Assembly: GCA_021798115.1 (NCBI GenBank)
Contig: JAJZYM010000001.1
Span: forward strand, 170,421 to 234,420
DNA length: 64,000 nucleotides
Direction: 5' to 3'
Source of the DNA: Pseudomonadota bacterium
GTDB lineage: Bacteria > Pseudomonadota > Gammaproteobacteria > JAKAQQ01
Shown: positions 46,643-59,405 of the stretch, in pieces
Layout: each line of letters starts with the position of its first letter
Position numbering within the stretch: the first letter of the stretch is position 1
Program-made: the position numbers and the translations under genes
The notes under the pieces: model-generated
Told to the model about the DNA's origin: nothing
The model's database searches: none
Seen by the model: the letters and a program-made list of their open reading frames with translations, nothing else

Positions 46643-48052
46643 TCAGAGGGAATAGTAAAGCTCGAATTCGATAGGCACAGTGCAGATACGGACCCGGCTG
46701 ATTTCCTCGCGTTTGATCGCGATGTACGCGTCGATGGCGTCGTCGGTAAATACGCCTCCGCTGGTGAGAAATGCCCGGTCACGGTCCAGAGCGTCGAGGG
46801 CCTCCTCGAGACTGTAGGCGACCTGCGGGATCTTCCGGTCCTCGTCCGGGGGGAGATCATAGAGGTCACGATCCGCGGCCGGACCGGGATCGAGCTTGCG
46901 GGCCACACCGTCGAGCCCCGCCAGAAGAAGGGCGGAGAAGCCGAGGTAGGGATTTGCGAGACCATCCGGGAACCGGATTTCGAGGCGCCGCCCTTTTTCG
47001 GATGTGGCGTAGGGAATCCGGATCGAGGCCGAGCGGTTGCGGGCGGAGTAGGCCAGTTTGACCGGGGCTTCAAAACCCGGCACGAGGCGGCGGTAGCTGT
47101 TCGTCGTCGGATTGAGCAGCGCGTTCAGGGCCTTCGCGTGGTGGATGATGCCACCGATGTAATGGAGAGCCAGCGGACTCAGGCCCCCGTATTCCTTCCC
47201 GGCGAAGAGGTTCTTGCCGCCCTTGACGAGAGACGTGTGGATGTGCATCCCGCTGCCGTTGTCTCCCACAAGGGGTTTCGGCATAAACGTGGCCGTCAGC
47301 CCCATGCGCGCCGCCACGTTGAACACAACGTACTTGAGGATCTGCGTTTCGTCGGCTTTGCGCACGAGGGTGCTGAAAGCCAGGCCAACTTCGCACTGGC
47401 CTCCGCTCGCAACCTCGTGATGGTGGACCTCTGCCCGCAGTCCGAGATCGAGGAGTTCGCGGACAACCGCGTTACGAAACTCCTGCAGGGAATCGACCGG
47501 AGGCGTCGGCATGTACCCAGCCTTGCTCCGTGGTCGGTGCCCGCGGTTCCCCTCGGGATACTCGCGCCCGCTGTTCCAGATGCCTTCGCGCGAATCGATG
47601 CTGTAGAACGCTTGTTGCGGCTCGACCGACCAACGGACATCGTCAAAGACGAAGAACTCGTGTTCGGGGCCAAAGTAGGCGGCATCGGCGAGCCCACTTT
47701 GGCGCAAATATTCCTCGGCCCGTCGGGCAATGGATCGCGGGTCGCGTGTGTAGGGTGCGAGCGTCAGAGGATCGTGCACGTCGCACCAGAGGACGAGGGT
47801 CTTCTCCGTCGCAAACGGATCGACGACGGCTGTCCCGGGATCGGGTTTGAGGATCATGTCCGAATCCTCAATGTGCCGCCAGCCGACGAGCGAGGATCCA
47901 TCGAACATTTTGCCTTCGCTGAGAAAAGACTCGTCCACAAGCGAGGCGGAGACGGTGACATGCTGCTCCTTGCCAAGGGTGTCGGTAAAGCGCAGATCGA
48001 CAAAACGTACGCCTGTTCCGGCGATGAGAGCAACGATTTCTTTGGGATGCAT
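46643..48052 (-). CDS. glnA: glutamine synthetase type I
   Basis: ATP-dependent condensation of glutamate and ammonia; dodecameric enzyme. The second in-frame ATG gives 469 residues, exactly the E. coli length. Landmarks are [30 protein letters not shown], the [14 protein letters not shown] metal and substrate segment, and [10 protein letters not shown]. The adenylylation tyrosine occurs in [10 protein letters not shown], so GlnE-type control is expected. It is led by a sigma54 promoter and is followed by the DUF4124 gene and ntrBC. Confidence 0.97.
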   Translation of the reverse strand: MHPKEIVALIAGTGVRFVDLRFTDTLGKEQHVTVSASLVDESFLSEGKMFDGSSLVGWRHIEDSDMILKPDPGTAVVDPFATEKTLVLWCDVHDPLTLAPYTRDPRSIARRAEEYLRQSGLADAAYFGPEHEFFVFDDVRWSVEPQQAFYSIDSREGIWNSGREYPEGNRGHRPRSKAGYMPTPPVDSLQEFRNAVVRELLDLGLRAEVHHHEVASGGQCEVGLAFSTLVRKADETQILKYVVFNVAARMGLTATFMPKPLVGDNGSGMHIHTSLVKGGKNLFAGKEYGGLSPLALHYIGGIIHHAKALNALLNPTTNSYRRLVPGFEAPVKLAYSARNRSASIRIPYATSEKGRRLEIRFPDGLANPYLGFSALLLAGLDGVARKLDPGPAADRDLYDLPPDEDRKIPQVAYSLEEALDALDRDRAFLTSGGVFTDDAIDAYIAIKREEISRVRICTVPIEFELYYSL

Positions 48053-48097
48053 GGGAAAAACCATTCACAGCGGTGGCTAAAGACACCAAGATGACGT

Positions 48098-48113
48098 TGC
48101 AAGAGCCATGCCA
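48098..48113 (-). promoter_or_regulatory. sigma54 promoter of glnA
   Basis: On the minus strand the sequence is TGGCAT, five bases, then TTGCA, which matches the sigma54 consensus TGGCAC-N5-TTGCA with one difference. Transcription would start near 48086, about 35 bases before the glnA start. NtrC encoded nearby is the natural activator. Confidence 0.8.
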
Positions 48114-48189
48114 AAGAGGCTCCGACCCGTTGTTGCTCGTGCGGGCTTCCTTCGCCGCTGGGCGCAGTTCCTGATGAGAAGATCGCCCG

Positions 48190-48227
48190 GCATCCCATTT
48201 TGGAACTGTTGACCCGGAATGGGATGC
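48190..48227. repeat. perfect 10-bp inverted repeat upstream of glnA and glyQ
   Basis: GCATCCCATT (48190-48199) and AATGGGATGC (48218-48227) are exact inverse complements around an 18-base spacer. It lies about 80-115 bases upstream of the sigma54 promoter, where NtrC enhancers usually sit. The left arm plus TTGGAAC is loosely similar to an NtrC half site. An NtrC or other regulator site is possible; a terminator is less likely, as it is upstream of both genes. Confidence 0.5.
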
Positions 48228-48251
48228 AGAAACAGGTCCAGGGTCGGCCGC

Positions 48252-48257
48252 TATACT
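48252..48257 (+). promoter_or_regulatory. -10-like element before glyQ
   Basis: TATACT stands 48 bases before the glyQ start. The hexamer 17 bases upstream (GAAACA) matches the -35 consensus only in its second half. It is a weak promoter candidate. Confidence 0.3.
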
Positions 48258-48305
48258 GATGATCCTAGCTACGCCCCCGCGTGCCTGCCGGTCCGAGGAC
48301 GCATC

Positions 48306-49169
48306 GTGAATCCGGGTTTTGCCGACGTCGTCCAGTCTCTTCAGGGATACTGGGCCGAGCACGATTGCGCCTGGATTCCGCCCTACGACCTTCCCATGGG
48401 TGCGGCGACCTTCCACCCTCAGACCTTTCTCCGTGCTCTCGGTCCAGAACCCTGGAGAGCCGCCTTCTTCCAGCCCTGCCGCCGCCCTCAGGACGGGCGG
48501 TACGGCGAAAACCCCAACAGAAGCCAGCTCTACTATCAGTTTCAGGTGCTTCTCAAGCCTCCCCCTTACGACTTTCAAGATCTCTTCCTCACTTCCCTGA
48601 GCGCGCTCGGGATCGATCTCACCACCGACGACGTCAGGTTCGTCGAAGACAACTGGGAATCGCCCACACTTGGCGCCTGGGGCCTCGGGTGGGAAGTCTG
48701 GCTCAACGGGATGGAGATTGCCCAGTTCACTTACTTCCAGCAAATCGGTGGTCAGGAATGCCGTCCCGTCACGGGGGAAATCACCTACGGCCTTGAGCGT
48801 CTTACCATGTACCTCAACGGCTGTGACGACATGTTCGCTCTCCCGTGGTCGAAAACTGGGGAGCTCAGCTACGGTGATCTCTACAGGCGCTACGAACGTG
48901 AGATGTCCCGATACAATTTCGAGGAGGCCGATACCGACATACTCCGCGGGCGCTTCGAGGCACACGTCCACGACGCCCTGAGGCTCCTCGAGTCCGGGCT
49001 TGTCCTTCCCGCCTACGAAGAAGTGATCCAAGCCTCGCACTCTTTCAATCTCCTCGACGCCCGGCACGCGCTGAGTGTGCGGAGCCGTCAGGACCATATC
49101 CTGCGCATCCGCCGGCTGGCCCAGGCGGTTGCGCAACAATACCTCGGCGTGAAACAACCGGCCCCGTGA
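48306..49169 (+). CDS. glyQ: glycyl-tRNA synthetase alpha subunit
   Basis: Catalytic subunit of the tetrameric bacterial GlyRS, 287 residues. [17 protein letters not shown] opens the protein, and [24 protein letters not shown], the QQIGG segment and [10 protein letters not shown] are characteristic. The GTG start has GAGG seven bases upstream. glyS follows with a four-base overlap. Confidence 0.97.
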   Translation: MNPGFADVVQSLQGYWAEHDCAWIPPYDLPMGAATFHPQTFLRALGPEPWRAAFFQPCRRPQDGRYGENPNRSQLYYQFQVLLKPPPYDFQDLFLTSLSALGIDLTTDDVRFVEDNWESPTLGAWGLGWEVWLNGMEIAQFTYFQQIGGQECRPVTGEITYGLERLTMYLNGCDDMFALPWSKTGELSYGDLYRRYEREMSRYNFEEADTDILRGRFEAHVHDALRLLESGLVLPAYEEVIQASHSFNLLDARHALSVRSRQDHILRIRRLAQAVAQQYLGVKQPAP

Positions 49170-51283
49170 GCACCGACGATTTCCGTCCTCTCCTCTGCGA
49201 GATCGGCTGTGAGGAACTCCCCCCGCCCTCACAACCCGAACTCGCGCTGAGTCTCTGCGAAGCCCTCCAGAAATTTTTCGAACGCACAGACCTCCTCGGT
49301 CCAGGCGAGCCGCAGGTTTGGTGGACACCACGTCGTCTCGCGGTCCTTTTCCCGGCCGTTCGCCGACATTCCCCCCCTTACCACCAACGGGTTTCAGGCC
49401 CGCTTCTCGCACGCGCCTACGACTCTACCGGCCGCCCGACTCCTGCACTCATCGGCTTCGCCCGAGCTCAGGGCGTTGATCCCGATCGGCTCGAGCGGGA
49501 TGGCGCACGCATCGTCGCCGTGCGGCTGGTGGACGGAGCGGATCTGGCCGTTGCCCTTGAAGGCGAACTCCCCACCCTTCTTTCGGGGCTTGCCTGTCGC
49601 CGCCGGATGGTCTGGAGCGAAGATCTTCCACCTTTCACGCGGCCCATTCGCCGCTTGACCCTTCTTCACGGCGACGAAATCCTCCCGGTACACTTGGGGA
49701 CTCTCCGTGCCGGTGGCGACACGTCCGGACATCGTATCCATCACCCTGATCCCGTCCGTATTCCATCCGCCCTCGACTATCCCCAAGCGCTCCTCACCGC
49801 CTCGGTCGTCCCCGTCTCCCTGAATGGACGTGAGGCGGCACGTGAACATCTGCAGAGAATTCTCACCACCGCGGCCTCCACGCTTGCGAGCGAACTCCCC
49901 TCCCACCCACCGCCGTGGCGCCTCGAGTTCGATCCTGAACTCCTTGACGAGAATCTCGGTCTTCTCGAACATCCCGCCGCTGTGGCCGGCACTTTCGATA
50001 CCGCATATCTCGAGCTCCCCGAAGAAGTGATCCGTGTTGTTCTTCGCGTCAAGCAAAGAGCTTTCGTTCTGCGCGACTCCCGTGGAACCCTGATCCCCTC
50101 ATTTGTGGCTCCGGTCAATCTCGAGAGTCGTGATCCGCACCGTCTTCGCCGTGGATTCGAACGGGTCGTCCGCCCACGTCTGGCCGACGCCCTTTTCTTT
50201 TTTCGCCAGGACCGCGAGCATCCCCTCGAGGAGCGTCTTCGCGGCCTCTCGGAGGTTGCGCTTGAACACGGACTTGGAAGCCTGGCGGATCGAACGCAAC
50301 GCCTCGTCGAGCTCACTGAGCGGCTCGCGCCGATCCTCGGCGTGCCACGCACAGCGGCTCTTCGGGCGGCGCAGCTCTCTCAATGTGATCTCCTGACGGC
50401 CCTCGTGGGCGAATACCCCGAGCTCGAGGGGACAGCGGGTGGTTTCTACGCCCGCTTGGACGGAGAAGAAGAATCCGTGTCCACTGCACTCGCCGAACAC
50501 GTTCTCCCCAGAAGGCCCGGAGATCCACTACCCCAAAGCCCGACAGGGGCGTTACTGGCTCTTGCGCTACGCCTCGAAATCCTCTGCGGCTCCTTTGCCC
50601 GCGGGGTGCAACCGAGCGGCCAGTCGGATCCCATGGGGTTACGCCGAGCCGCAGGGGGATTACTTCAGATTCTCCTTGCCGGAATTCTCGAGGGCAACCT
50701 TTTTGCCCTCTTTAAAGAAGGGCTTGCAGTCCATCGGGTCGACGGACCGACCTCAGACGAACTCGTCGAGCGGCTTTACACCTTCCATCTCGAGCGCCTG
50801 TCCTCGATTTTTGCAGCGCGCACCGATCTCTTCCAAGCCGTTGCTGCCGTACGTCCAACTTCCCCCATGGATTTTCGCGACCGCCTGCTTGCCCTCCGGT
50901 CCGCGCTCGATCGTGACGACGCCACGAGGCTTGTCGCTTTCAACAAGCGCATTCAAAACATCTTACGACGTGTGGAAGACAGTGAGCCTCCTCCGGGGCG
51001 TCCACCGGACGGCGAACCCCCCGCCAGTCAGGCTCTTGACGGCCTTGTTACCGCCCTTGAGTGCGAGATCCCCGAACGGCTCGCGCAACGTGATTTCGTC
51101 ACCGTTCTCGAGCGCCTGCTCGATACCGGATATAAGCTCGAGCGTTTTTTCGCCGAGGTTCTCGTGATGGACCCCGATACTCAAAGGCGCCTCTACCGCA
51201 TTGCCCTTCTCAAGCGGCTCGATCGGATCATGCACGCCGTCGCCGCCTTGGAGAAGATCCACGTACCGGGTTCCACTTCGTGA
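49166..51283 (+). CDS. glyS: glycyl-tRNA synthetase beta subunit
   Basis: tRNA-recognition subunit of the alpha2beta2 GlyRS, 705 residues. The start [15 protein letters not shown], the [24 protein letters not shown] region and the C-terminal anticodon domain ending [10 protein letters not shown] are all typical. The HD-like domain motif is visible around [14 protein letters not shown]. It overlaps gmhB by four bases, and glyQ-glyS-gmhB-plsC appear to be a single operon. Confidence 0.97.
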   Translation: MSTDDFRPLLCEIGCEELPPPSQPELALSLCEALQKFFERTDLLGPGEPQVWWTPRRLAVLFPAVRRHSPPYHQRVSGPLLARAYDSTGRPTPALIGFARAQGVDPDRLERDGARIVAVRLVDGADLAVALEGELPTLLSGLACRRRMVWSEDLPPFTRPIRRLTLLHGDEILPVHLGTLRAGGDTSGHRIHHPDPVRIPSALDYPQALLTASVVPVSLNGREAAREHLQRILTTAASTLASELPSHPPPWRLEFDPELLDENLGLLEHPAAVAGTFDTAYLELPEEVIRVVLRVKQRAFVLRDSRGTLIPSFVAPVNLESRDPHRLRRGFERVVRPRLADALFFFRQDREHPLEERLRGLSEVALEHGLGSLADRTQRLVELTERLAPILGVPRTAALRAAQLSQCDLLTALVGEYPELEGTAGGFYARLDGEEESVSTALAEHVLPRRPGDPLPQSPTGALLALALRLEILCGSFARGVQPSGQSDPMGLRRAAGGLLQILLAGILEGNLFALFKEGLAVHRVDGPTSDELVERLYTFHLERLSSIFAARTDLFQAVAAVRPTSPMDFRDRLLALRSALDRDDATRLVAFNKRIQNILRRVEDSEPPPGRPPDGEPPASQALDGLVTALECEIPERLAQRDFVTVLERLLDTGYKLERFFAEVLVMDPDTQRRLYRIALLKRLDRIMHAVAALEKIHVPGSTS

Positions 51284-51846
51284 ATCCGCATTTCGGACAA
51301 CCCCGCCTCATCATCCTTGATCGCGACGGTGTCCTGAACGAGAACCGACCGGATTACGTCCTTCGTCCGGAAGACTGGATCCCCATTCCGGGGAGTCTTG
51401 AGGCGGTTGCCCGCCTGCAGGCACACGGGCACACCGTCGTTGTTGCCACCAACCAGTCCGCGGTCGGTCGTGGTCTTCTTGCGCCAAGCGCTCTCGAGAC
51501 TGTCCACGCGCGAATGCGTGCGCTTCTGGAAAGCGTCGGCGGATCAGCCGTGGATGTCTATATCTGCCCGCACGGGCCGTCGGACGGCTGCGACTGCCGC
51601 AAACCCGCACCCGGACTCTACCGTCGCATCCTTGCGGAACACCCTCATACGCTCGAGCGAGTCGACGTGATCGGCGACGCGCGTCGCGACCTCGTTCCTG
51701 CCTGGACTCTCGGCCTCAGCGCTCATCTCGTGCGCAGCGGACTTGGTCGCTTGGCGGAAAACGAATTGAGCGACAACGAGCGGCACAGAACCACGGTCCA
51801 CAATAGTTTGGCCGATTACGCACTGAGAGTGACTGAGCCCCTGTGA
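51280..51846 (+). CDS. gmhB: D-glycero-beta-D-manno-heptose-1,7-bisphosphate 7-phosphatase
   Basis: HAD-family phosphatase in synthesis of the LPS inner-core heptose. The catalytic motif LDRDGVLNEN is near residue 14, TNQS is motif II, and a zinc site CPHGPSDGCDCRKP lies near residue 95-108, followed by IGDARRDL. Length 188 fits the family. It implies a heptose-containing lipopolysaccharide. Confidence 0.94.
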   Translation: MNPHFGQPRLIILDRDGVLNENRPDYVLRPEDWIPIPGSLEAVARLQAHGHTVVVATNQSAVGRGLLAPSALETVHARMRALLESVGGSAVDVYICPHGPSDGCDCRKPAPGLYRRILAEHPHTLERVDVIGDARRDLVPAWTLGLSAHLVRSGLGRLAENELSDNERHRTTVHNSLADYALRVTEPL

Positions 51847-52595
51847 CAGTCACACGTTTTTTGCTATTCTTCCGCTCGCTGATGCTTTTCGTGGGCATGA
51901 TCACGCTCGTTCTTTTGTTCGCCGTGCTGGTCATCGTGAACGTCGGCACGCGCAACGCACCACGACGGAGACGCCGGCTCGCCGCAATCGGCGGGCGCCT
52001 GTGTCTCCGTTGGTTTGCCTGCTCGGCAGGTCTCGACTATTCCATCGAAGGGTCGGAACGGTTACCCGTCATGGGGGATGTTCCCACCATTCTCTTCTGG
52101 AGACACGAGTCGGCATGGGAGACTTTTCTTTCGCTCACACTCTCCACCGACCCGACATGGGTGCTCAAACGCGAGTTGCTCTGGCTTCCCATCGTGGGAT
52201 GGGGCATCTTTCTCCTCGACCCCATCGCCATCGACCGTGCCTCGGGTCGGACCGCCGTGATACGCGTTCTCAAGGTCGGTCGTCGGCAGCTCCTCGCCGG
52301 CCGGGTGCTCAATCTTTTCCCTGAAGGGACACGTCTGGCACCACAAGCCAGGCGCCGCTACGGTATGAGCGGGGCTCTGCTCGCCTCAGAGTTGGGCGCA
52401 CGCGTCATACCGATCGCACACGACGCAGGAACGTATTGGCCACGCCGCGCATTCTTCAAGCGCCCAGGATGTATTCGTGTCCTGGTGGGTCCCCCTATCG
52501 ACGTTTCTGTAGGGGACGCTCCCGAGGCCATCAACGCTCGCGCCACCGCCTGGATGGAGCAAGCCCTCGCCTCACTCCGACCGGGGGAGCGTTAG
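51843..52595 (+). CDS. plsC: 1-acyl-sn-glycerol-3-phosphate acyltransferase
   Basis: Makes phosphatidic acid from lysophosphatidic acid at the inner membrane. A helix at about residues 8-30 precedes the acyltransferase motif RHESAWETF, an H-x4-E form of the usual H-x4-D that is common in this PlsC branch. The FPEGTR motif and a later VIPIAHDAG are present. Length is 250 residues. It overlaps the gmhB stop (GTGA). Confidence 0.93.
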   Translation: MTVTRFLLFFRSLMLFVGMITLVLLFAVLVIVNVGTRNAPRRRRRLAAIGGRLCLRWFACSAGLDYSIEGSERLPVMGDVPTILFWRHESAWETFLSLTLSTDPTWVLKRELLWLPIVGWGIFLLDPIAIDRASGRTAVIRVLKVGRRQLLAGRVLNLFPEGTRLAPQARRRYGMSGALLASELGARVIPIAHDAGTYWPRRAFFKRPGCIRVLVGPPIDVSVGDAPEAINARATAWMEQALASLRPGER

Positions 52596-52614
52596 CTATC
52601 ACGGATCTTCGTGC

Positions 52615-55234
<2,620 letters not shown>

Positions 55235-56281
55235 CTAAGCGATGTTCCACGTGGAACATGTCCCCAGATCACCCTTGTCTACAAGACAGCTTTCCTGTGA
55301 GGCAAGAATCAATTGGTGCTTCCCCCCTGTAATGAAACCAAAAACATCTTTCCTCGATATAGGATCAAGGTCCGATGGAAAATCATCAAAAAGGACGTGC
55401 ACATCCTTTCCTGTTACATTCGAAACAGCATCCATTGCCGCCCACATTATTCCAACTGCGAGCCTCTTTTGCTGACCCCTTGAGAGATGACCTCGTATGT
55501 CCGATGTGCCATCGACACGGATCGTAAAGGTAGAAAGCAGAGGGCTGGAAAATAGCCTTGCACCTTTGAGAATCGTCTCGCGAATTTTTTTGTAGTCGAT
55601 CTTCGGATCGAAGCCTGCTGAGTAGGAGAAGACAATACTTCGGCCCGGAAGAAGTTTTATGACATTCTGATCGAGCATCGGTACGAGGCTTGCGTAAGCC
55701 TTACTTCGGCTGGTCTCAATGACCTCAGCAGTATTTGCCGCCTGCCTCCACCAAGATTCTTCCCCTGGCATGGACATTCTCACACACTCTCTCCATTGGA
55801 TGTAAGCCTTTCTGAAGTTCCTAAGATTGGTGACGTGATCGTGTTCCACGTGGAACGCAACCCAATCCAAAACGCCTCTTTTTCTTGCAGGCTCCCCTGA
55901 GACGATATCCACAAGATCTCGATTCACATAAACAAATGGAAAACGGTTCGAAATATCAGAATGTGTAATGGTTGTCCCATTCATTTCGAGCTCGGCCTTT
56001 CTCCTCGTACCGTCGAAGCGAAAGCTGATATTGGCATGCTGCTCGTTCTTCAGGGAAAAATCTATTCTTGATTCGAATGATTTTTTACCATCAGAAATCA
56101 TCCTATTCAGGTCTCCCGTGCGAAAGGAGCGCCCTCTCATCGTGGTATAGATTGCCTCTAGGAAAGTGGTCTTCCCTGATCCGTTTGGCCCCTGTATGAG
56201 AAGATCTCTCTGAATCAGATTGGTGATCACGGGTTCGCGAAAGCAGCGGATCCCCTCCACTGCGACCCGGATGAGTGCCAT
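55235..56281 (-). CDS. recF: DNA replication and repair protein RecF
   Basis: SMC-like ATPase that loads RecA at gaps. Walker A GPNGSGKT is at residues 31-38, the signature LSRGQQKRLAVG occurs late, and Walker B is VLFDDFPSDLD. Length 348 is normal. Base and codon use are distinctly AT-richer than in most of the window (many AAA, ATT and AGA codons). Two parS-like palindromes are embedded: one encodes FHVEH in mid-gene, the other the last residues CSTWN. The start overlaps the dnaN stop. Confidence 0.95.
   Translation of the reverse strand: MALIRVAVEGIRCFREPVITNLIQRDLLIQGPNGSGKTTFLEAIYTTMRGRSFRTGDLNRMISDGKKSFESRIDFSLKNEQHANISFRFDGTRRKAELEMNGTTITHSDISNRFPFVYVNRDLVDIVSGEPARKRGVLDWVAFHVEHDHVTNLRNFRKAYIQWRECVRMSMPGEESWWRQAANTAEVIETSRSKAYASLVPMLDQNVIKLLPGRSIVFSYSAGFDPKIDYKKIRETILKGARLFSSPLLSTFTIRVDGTSDIRGHLSRGQQKRLAVGIMWAAMDAVSNVTGKDVHVLFDDFPSDLDPISRKDVFGFITGGKHQLILASQESCLVDKGDLGTCSTWNIA
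55243..55258. other. parS-like centromere site 1, at the recF 3' end
   Basis: TGTTCCACGTGGAACA is a perfect 16-bp palindrome and matches the ParB-binding parS consensus found near the origin in many bacteria, including Pseudomonas. It lies within the final codons of recF. Confidence 0.85.
55842..55857. other. parS-like centromere site 2, inside recF
   Basis: The 14-bp palindrome GTTCCACGTGGAAC (55843-55856) is identical to the core of the first site 600 bases away. The outer base pair is not symmetrical. It lies in the coding frame of recF. Confidence 0.8.
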
Positions 56282-57396
56282 CAGATGCGAAGGGGCATAA
56301 TCACACTCTTTTGCTCTCCCTTGCCTGTGCCCGGCTCGAGAATGCTGCTTGCCGCTGCCGTTGTCATTCGAAAAACCCCTCTCTCATCTCTTATGCTGGA
56401 CAATGCCTCGAGTATGTAGTCTGCATTGAAGGAAATCTCGATGTCTTCTCCCTGTTGCTCTACGTCGACTGTCTCCTCCGATATATCGCTTTGTTTGTTC
56501 TTGGCCAACACGCGCAACACACTGCTGGAAAGAAGGAAGTTGACAGCACCATATTTTTCTCCGACGAGAGCGCGCGCATGCTTGACTGATTCCCTTAAGT
56601 CATTAATATTGAAATAAAAACACTTGTCTGGCGCGACGGGAATCACTCTTTCGTAATCCGGGTAATCCTTGCCAGGCATGATGCGACTGGAGAGTCTCAG
56701 GTCTCTTGTCAGAAACCTGATGGTATTTTCACTGAGAGCGATTGTGACCGTAGTGTCAGTTAGTGTTGCCAGAATTTTTTCCATTTCCAGGACGGCCTTG
56801 CGTGGAAGTATGAGATTGGCGCTCTCTCCCGTACTTTTGACTTCGGCTTCATCCATCGAGAGTCTATGTCCGTCCGTCGCAACCGCACGCAATCTTCCAT
56901 CTCGCAGGACGAGGAGCATACCGTTGAGATAGTGCCTCGAGTCGTTCTGTGCCATGGCATACGAGGTGGCACGAAAGAGGGAAAGAAGTCGCTCTGATGA
57001 AATTTCGAGCGTGCCCCTTGCCTCCTCCGCCTTCATGACAGGGAAGTCTTCTGCTGGAAGAGTCGCGATAACGAAACGGCTCTTGCCACTGCTCATCTGG
57101 ATGCGGTCCTGGCCCTGATCCTGTCGAAGTTCAAAGACGGCTTCTTCAGGGAAACTTCTCAGGATTTCGTAAAACTTCCTTCCTTGGACGAGGACTCGGA
57201 AATCCTCCCCCGTGACATCGAGAGACTGCTGCGCTTCCAGCTCAACCTCGCTGTCTGTTGCACAGGCCTTGAGATGAGATCCCCTTTTGTAGAGAAGAAC
57301 ATGGCTCAGTACGGGAAGTGGTGCCCGAGTATCAACGACACCAAGGACATGTTGAAGAATTCGGCTGATCTGAGAGTTGACAATATTCATCTGCAT
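56281..57396 (-). CDS. dnaN: DNA polymerase III beta sliding clamp
   Basis: Ring-shaped processivity clamp, 371 residues with three repeats of the clamp fold. LPVLSHVLL, the GHRLS segment (VATDGHRLSM) and the closing VIMPLRI are the usual landmarks. The start ATG has GAGG eight bases upstream. The order dnaA-dnaN-recF-gyrB is the standard origin arrangement. Composition is AT-richer than most of the window. Confidence 0.96.
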   Translation of the reverse strand: MQMNIVNSQISRILQHVLGVVDTRAPLPVLSHVLLYKRGSHLKACATDSEVELEAQQSLDVTGEDFRVLVQGRKFYEILRSFPEEAVFELRQDQGQDRIQMSSGKSRFVIATLPAEDFPVMKAEEARGTLEISSERLLSLFRATSYAMAQNDSRHYLNGMLLVLRDGRLRAVATDGHRLSMDEAEVKSTGESANLILPRKAVLEMEKILATLTDTTVTIALSENTIRFLTRDLRLSSRIMPGKDYPDYERVIPVAPDKCFYFNINDLRESVKHARALVGEKYGAVNFLLSSSVLRVLAKNKQSDISEETVDVEQQGEDIEISFNADYILEALSSIRDERGVFRMTTAAASSILEPGTGKGEQKSVIMPLRI

Positions 57397-57420
57397 GGAG
57401 AGAACCTCATCAGAATGTAA

Positions 57421-57606
57421 CGGGTATCAGTAAAGATTCACTTATAGAAACGTCAGCTGTAGTGGAATCTGTGGACAAGTTAGGAGGCAATGTAGAGGAT
57501 CTGCTGTTTGTATGGTTGTGTTCGACATGATGGATGTGGAAGATCTGTGAATATCCTGAAGGGTAATGGCGCCAGACGACATGGGAAAAAACTTATTCAC
57601 AGCTTG
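57421..57606. other. DnaA-box cluster between dnaA and dnaN (candidate oriC part)
   Basis: Three DnaA-box-like 9-mers occur in 190 bases: TTATTCACA (57593-57601, exact to TTATnCACA), and on the other strand TTGTCCACA (57470-57478) and ATATTCACA (57546-57554), each one base off. They could serve initiation or autoregulation of dnaA-dnaN. Whether this is the unwinding site itself cannot be decided from sequence. Confidence 0.55.
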
Positions 57607-58944
57607 TCAACCCGTGATTATACGGAGCAGATTTTGATAATCTTCCTGGACCTTGGGGTCTGATTTACGTAATTCTTTGATCTTCTTGGAGGCATGAAGG
57701 ACGGTGGTGTGATCGCGGCCGCCAAAAGCGTCACCGATTTCCGGCAGGCTGTGGTGCGTGAGCTCTTTTGCGAGAGCCATCGCCATCTGCCGTGGTCGAG
57801 CCACAGAGCGGCTTCGGTTCTTCGAGTTGATGTCCGAGATTCGTATGCGATAGTAATTGGCGACAGTCTTCTGTATGTTGTCGAGGCTGATGAGCCTTTG
57901 CTGCAAGGAAAGCAGATCGTGAAGAGCCAGTTTGGTCGTTTCGATATCGATGGGCTTGGAGGTGAACCGGGCGTGGGCAATCACGCGGTGGAGTGCCCCC
58001 TCCAGTTCGCGTACGTTTGAGCGAATCCTCTCTGAAATAAAAAAAGCGACCTCGTGCGGCAGGCACAGACCGAGTCGTTCAGCCTTGGTCGTGAGAATCG
58101 CAACACAAGTCTCGATCTCAGGGGGTTCGATGGCGACAGTCAGTCCCCAGCCAAAGCGGGATTTGAGGCGTTCCTCGAGGCCGTCAACCTCTTTCGGATA
58201 GCGATCGCAGCTGAGGACTACCTGCTGACGGGCCTCGAGAAGGGTATTGAAGGTGTGAAAAAACTCTTCCTGCGTTCTCTCTTTTCCCGAGAAGAACTGA
58301 ATATCGTCAATGAGGAGCATGTCGAGGGAGCGGTAACGTCGCTTGAATTCCCCCATCGTGTTGCTTTGCAGCGCCACAACCATATCGCCCACAAAGCGTT
58401 CCGAATGAACATAGGCCACGCGACGGTTGGAATCCTTGCCGAGAAAATGTTGGCCAATCGCGTGCATGAGATGCGTTTTGCCCAGACCGACACCGCCATA
58501 GACAAACAGGGGGTTGTAAGCCTTGCCCGGGTTGTCGGCAACGGTGTGAGCGGCCGCACGTGCAATCCTGTTGCACCCACCTTCGACGAAGTTGGCAAAG
58601 ATGTAATCGCCATTAAGCGGACTTCCTGGGATCGGGAACGCTGCAGGCTCGTCACCCCTTCGAGCGACTTGACCACGCACGCGGGTTGGGGGTTTCTCGT
58701 TCGAGCCGACGACAACGGAGACGTCGAGAGTTTGACCCGCGACGTGGGAAATGACCGTGTGCAGGCGTGGAAGGTAGTTCTCGCGGACACGGTCCGCGAC
58801 CAAGGCGTTGGGCGCCTGCAGAGAAAAAGTTCCATCGGAAAGGCGGGCCTGGAGCGGTCGCAGCCAAAGTGTGATTTCCCGCTCCCCGACATCCCGTTCG
58901 AGGATGCGGAGACATTCGTTCCAGAGCACGCGGGAATCGGTCAC
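57607..58944 (-). CDS. dnaA: chromosomal replication initiator DnaA
   Basis: AAA+ initiator that opens oriC. The GTG at 58944 gives 445 residues and the usual N-terminal domain ([26 protein letters not shown] as landmark). Walker A GGVGLGKT is at 150-157, Walker [10 protein letters not shown] follows, and the C-terminal DNA-binding signature is [15 protein letters not shown]. The open frame continues upstream to 59328, but that part lacks family similarity. Confidence 0.96.
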   Translation of the reverse strand: MTDSRVLWNECLRILERDVGEREITLWLRPLQARLSDGTFSLQAPNALVADRVRENYLPRLHTVISHVAGQTLDVSVVVGSNEKPPTRVRGQVARRGDEPAAFPIPGSPLNGDYIFANFVEGGCNRIARAAAHTVADNPGKAYNPLFVYGGVGLGKTHLMHAIGQHFLGKDSNRRVAYVHSERFVGDMVVALQSNTMGEFKRRYRSLDMLLIDDIQFFSGKERTQEEFFHTFNTLLEARQQVVLSCDRYPKEVDGLEERLKSRFGWGLTVAIEPPEIETCVAILTTKAERLGLCLPHEVAFFISERIRSNVRELEGALHRVIAHARFTSKPIDIETTKLALHDLLSLQQRLISLDNIQKTVANYYRIRISDINSKNRSRSVARPRQMAMALAKELTHHSLPEIGDAFGGRDHTTVLHASKKIKELRKSDPKVQEDYQNLLRIITG

Positions 58945-59250
58945 AGGGCTTGGCGGGACAGGTCGGGGTGGAGAAGTGTAGACCCTTGCCCGATGGCGGG
59001 CAAGTCGGAACCAAGCGTGCTTGGATATCTCGAAGCTAAGACACGAAGGATCCTTGTGAAAGCGTGAGGAGAGCGAAGGTGAGCCTTTGGCACGGAGGGC
59101 GGCCACAACACGCGCAGCGGCGCGTTCGACAGTGGCACGTTGGTTAATCATGATGTAAAATGCGCGTCCCGTGGAATAGTTTTCCGGTACCCACACAAAG
59201 AAACGTGGGGGATGCCTCTGGCGGGGAGTCGAGTTATTGAGGATGTGGAC
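58945..59250. other. divergent region between dnaA and rpmH
   Basis: About 306 bases. I found no clear DnaA box here with one mismatch or fewer. A TAAAAT (-10-like) near 59155 faces rpmH, without a good -35. I see no gene and no repeat. Confidence 0.4.
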
Positions 59251-59385
59251 ATGAAACGCACCTACCAGCCCAGTCGGTTGCATCGAGCCCGCACGCACGG
59301 ATTCCGTGCGCGCATGGCGACTCGGCAAGGACGTGCTGTCCTTAGTGCCCGGCGGAGCAAGGGACGCAAACGTCTCATTCCCTGA
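59251..59385 (+). CDS. rpmH: 50S ribosomal protein L34
   Basis: A 44-residue, very basic ribosomal protein. [22 protein letters not shown] and the ending GRKRLIP are the L34 signature. A GAGGA ribosome site precedes the ATG. It is divergent from dnaA and heads the rnpA-yidD-yidC-mnmE-mnmG run. Confidence 0.97.
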   Translation: MKRTYQPSRLHRARTHGFRARMATRQGRAVLSARRSKGRKRLIP

Positions 59386-59405
59386 CCGACAACGGCCCTT
59401 ACACC

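Noticed and set aside
51843-52595. H-x4-E instead of H-x4-D in PlsC as an active-site defect
   Set aside because: The H-x4-E form occurs in a branch of proteobacterial PlsC proteins, and all other motifs are intact.
58945-59328. N-terminal extension of DnaA
   Set aside because: The extra 128 residues lack DnaA similarity, and the GTG at 58944 gives the usual length and domain I start.
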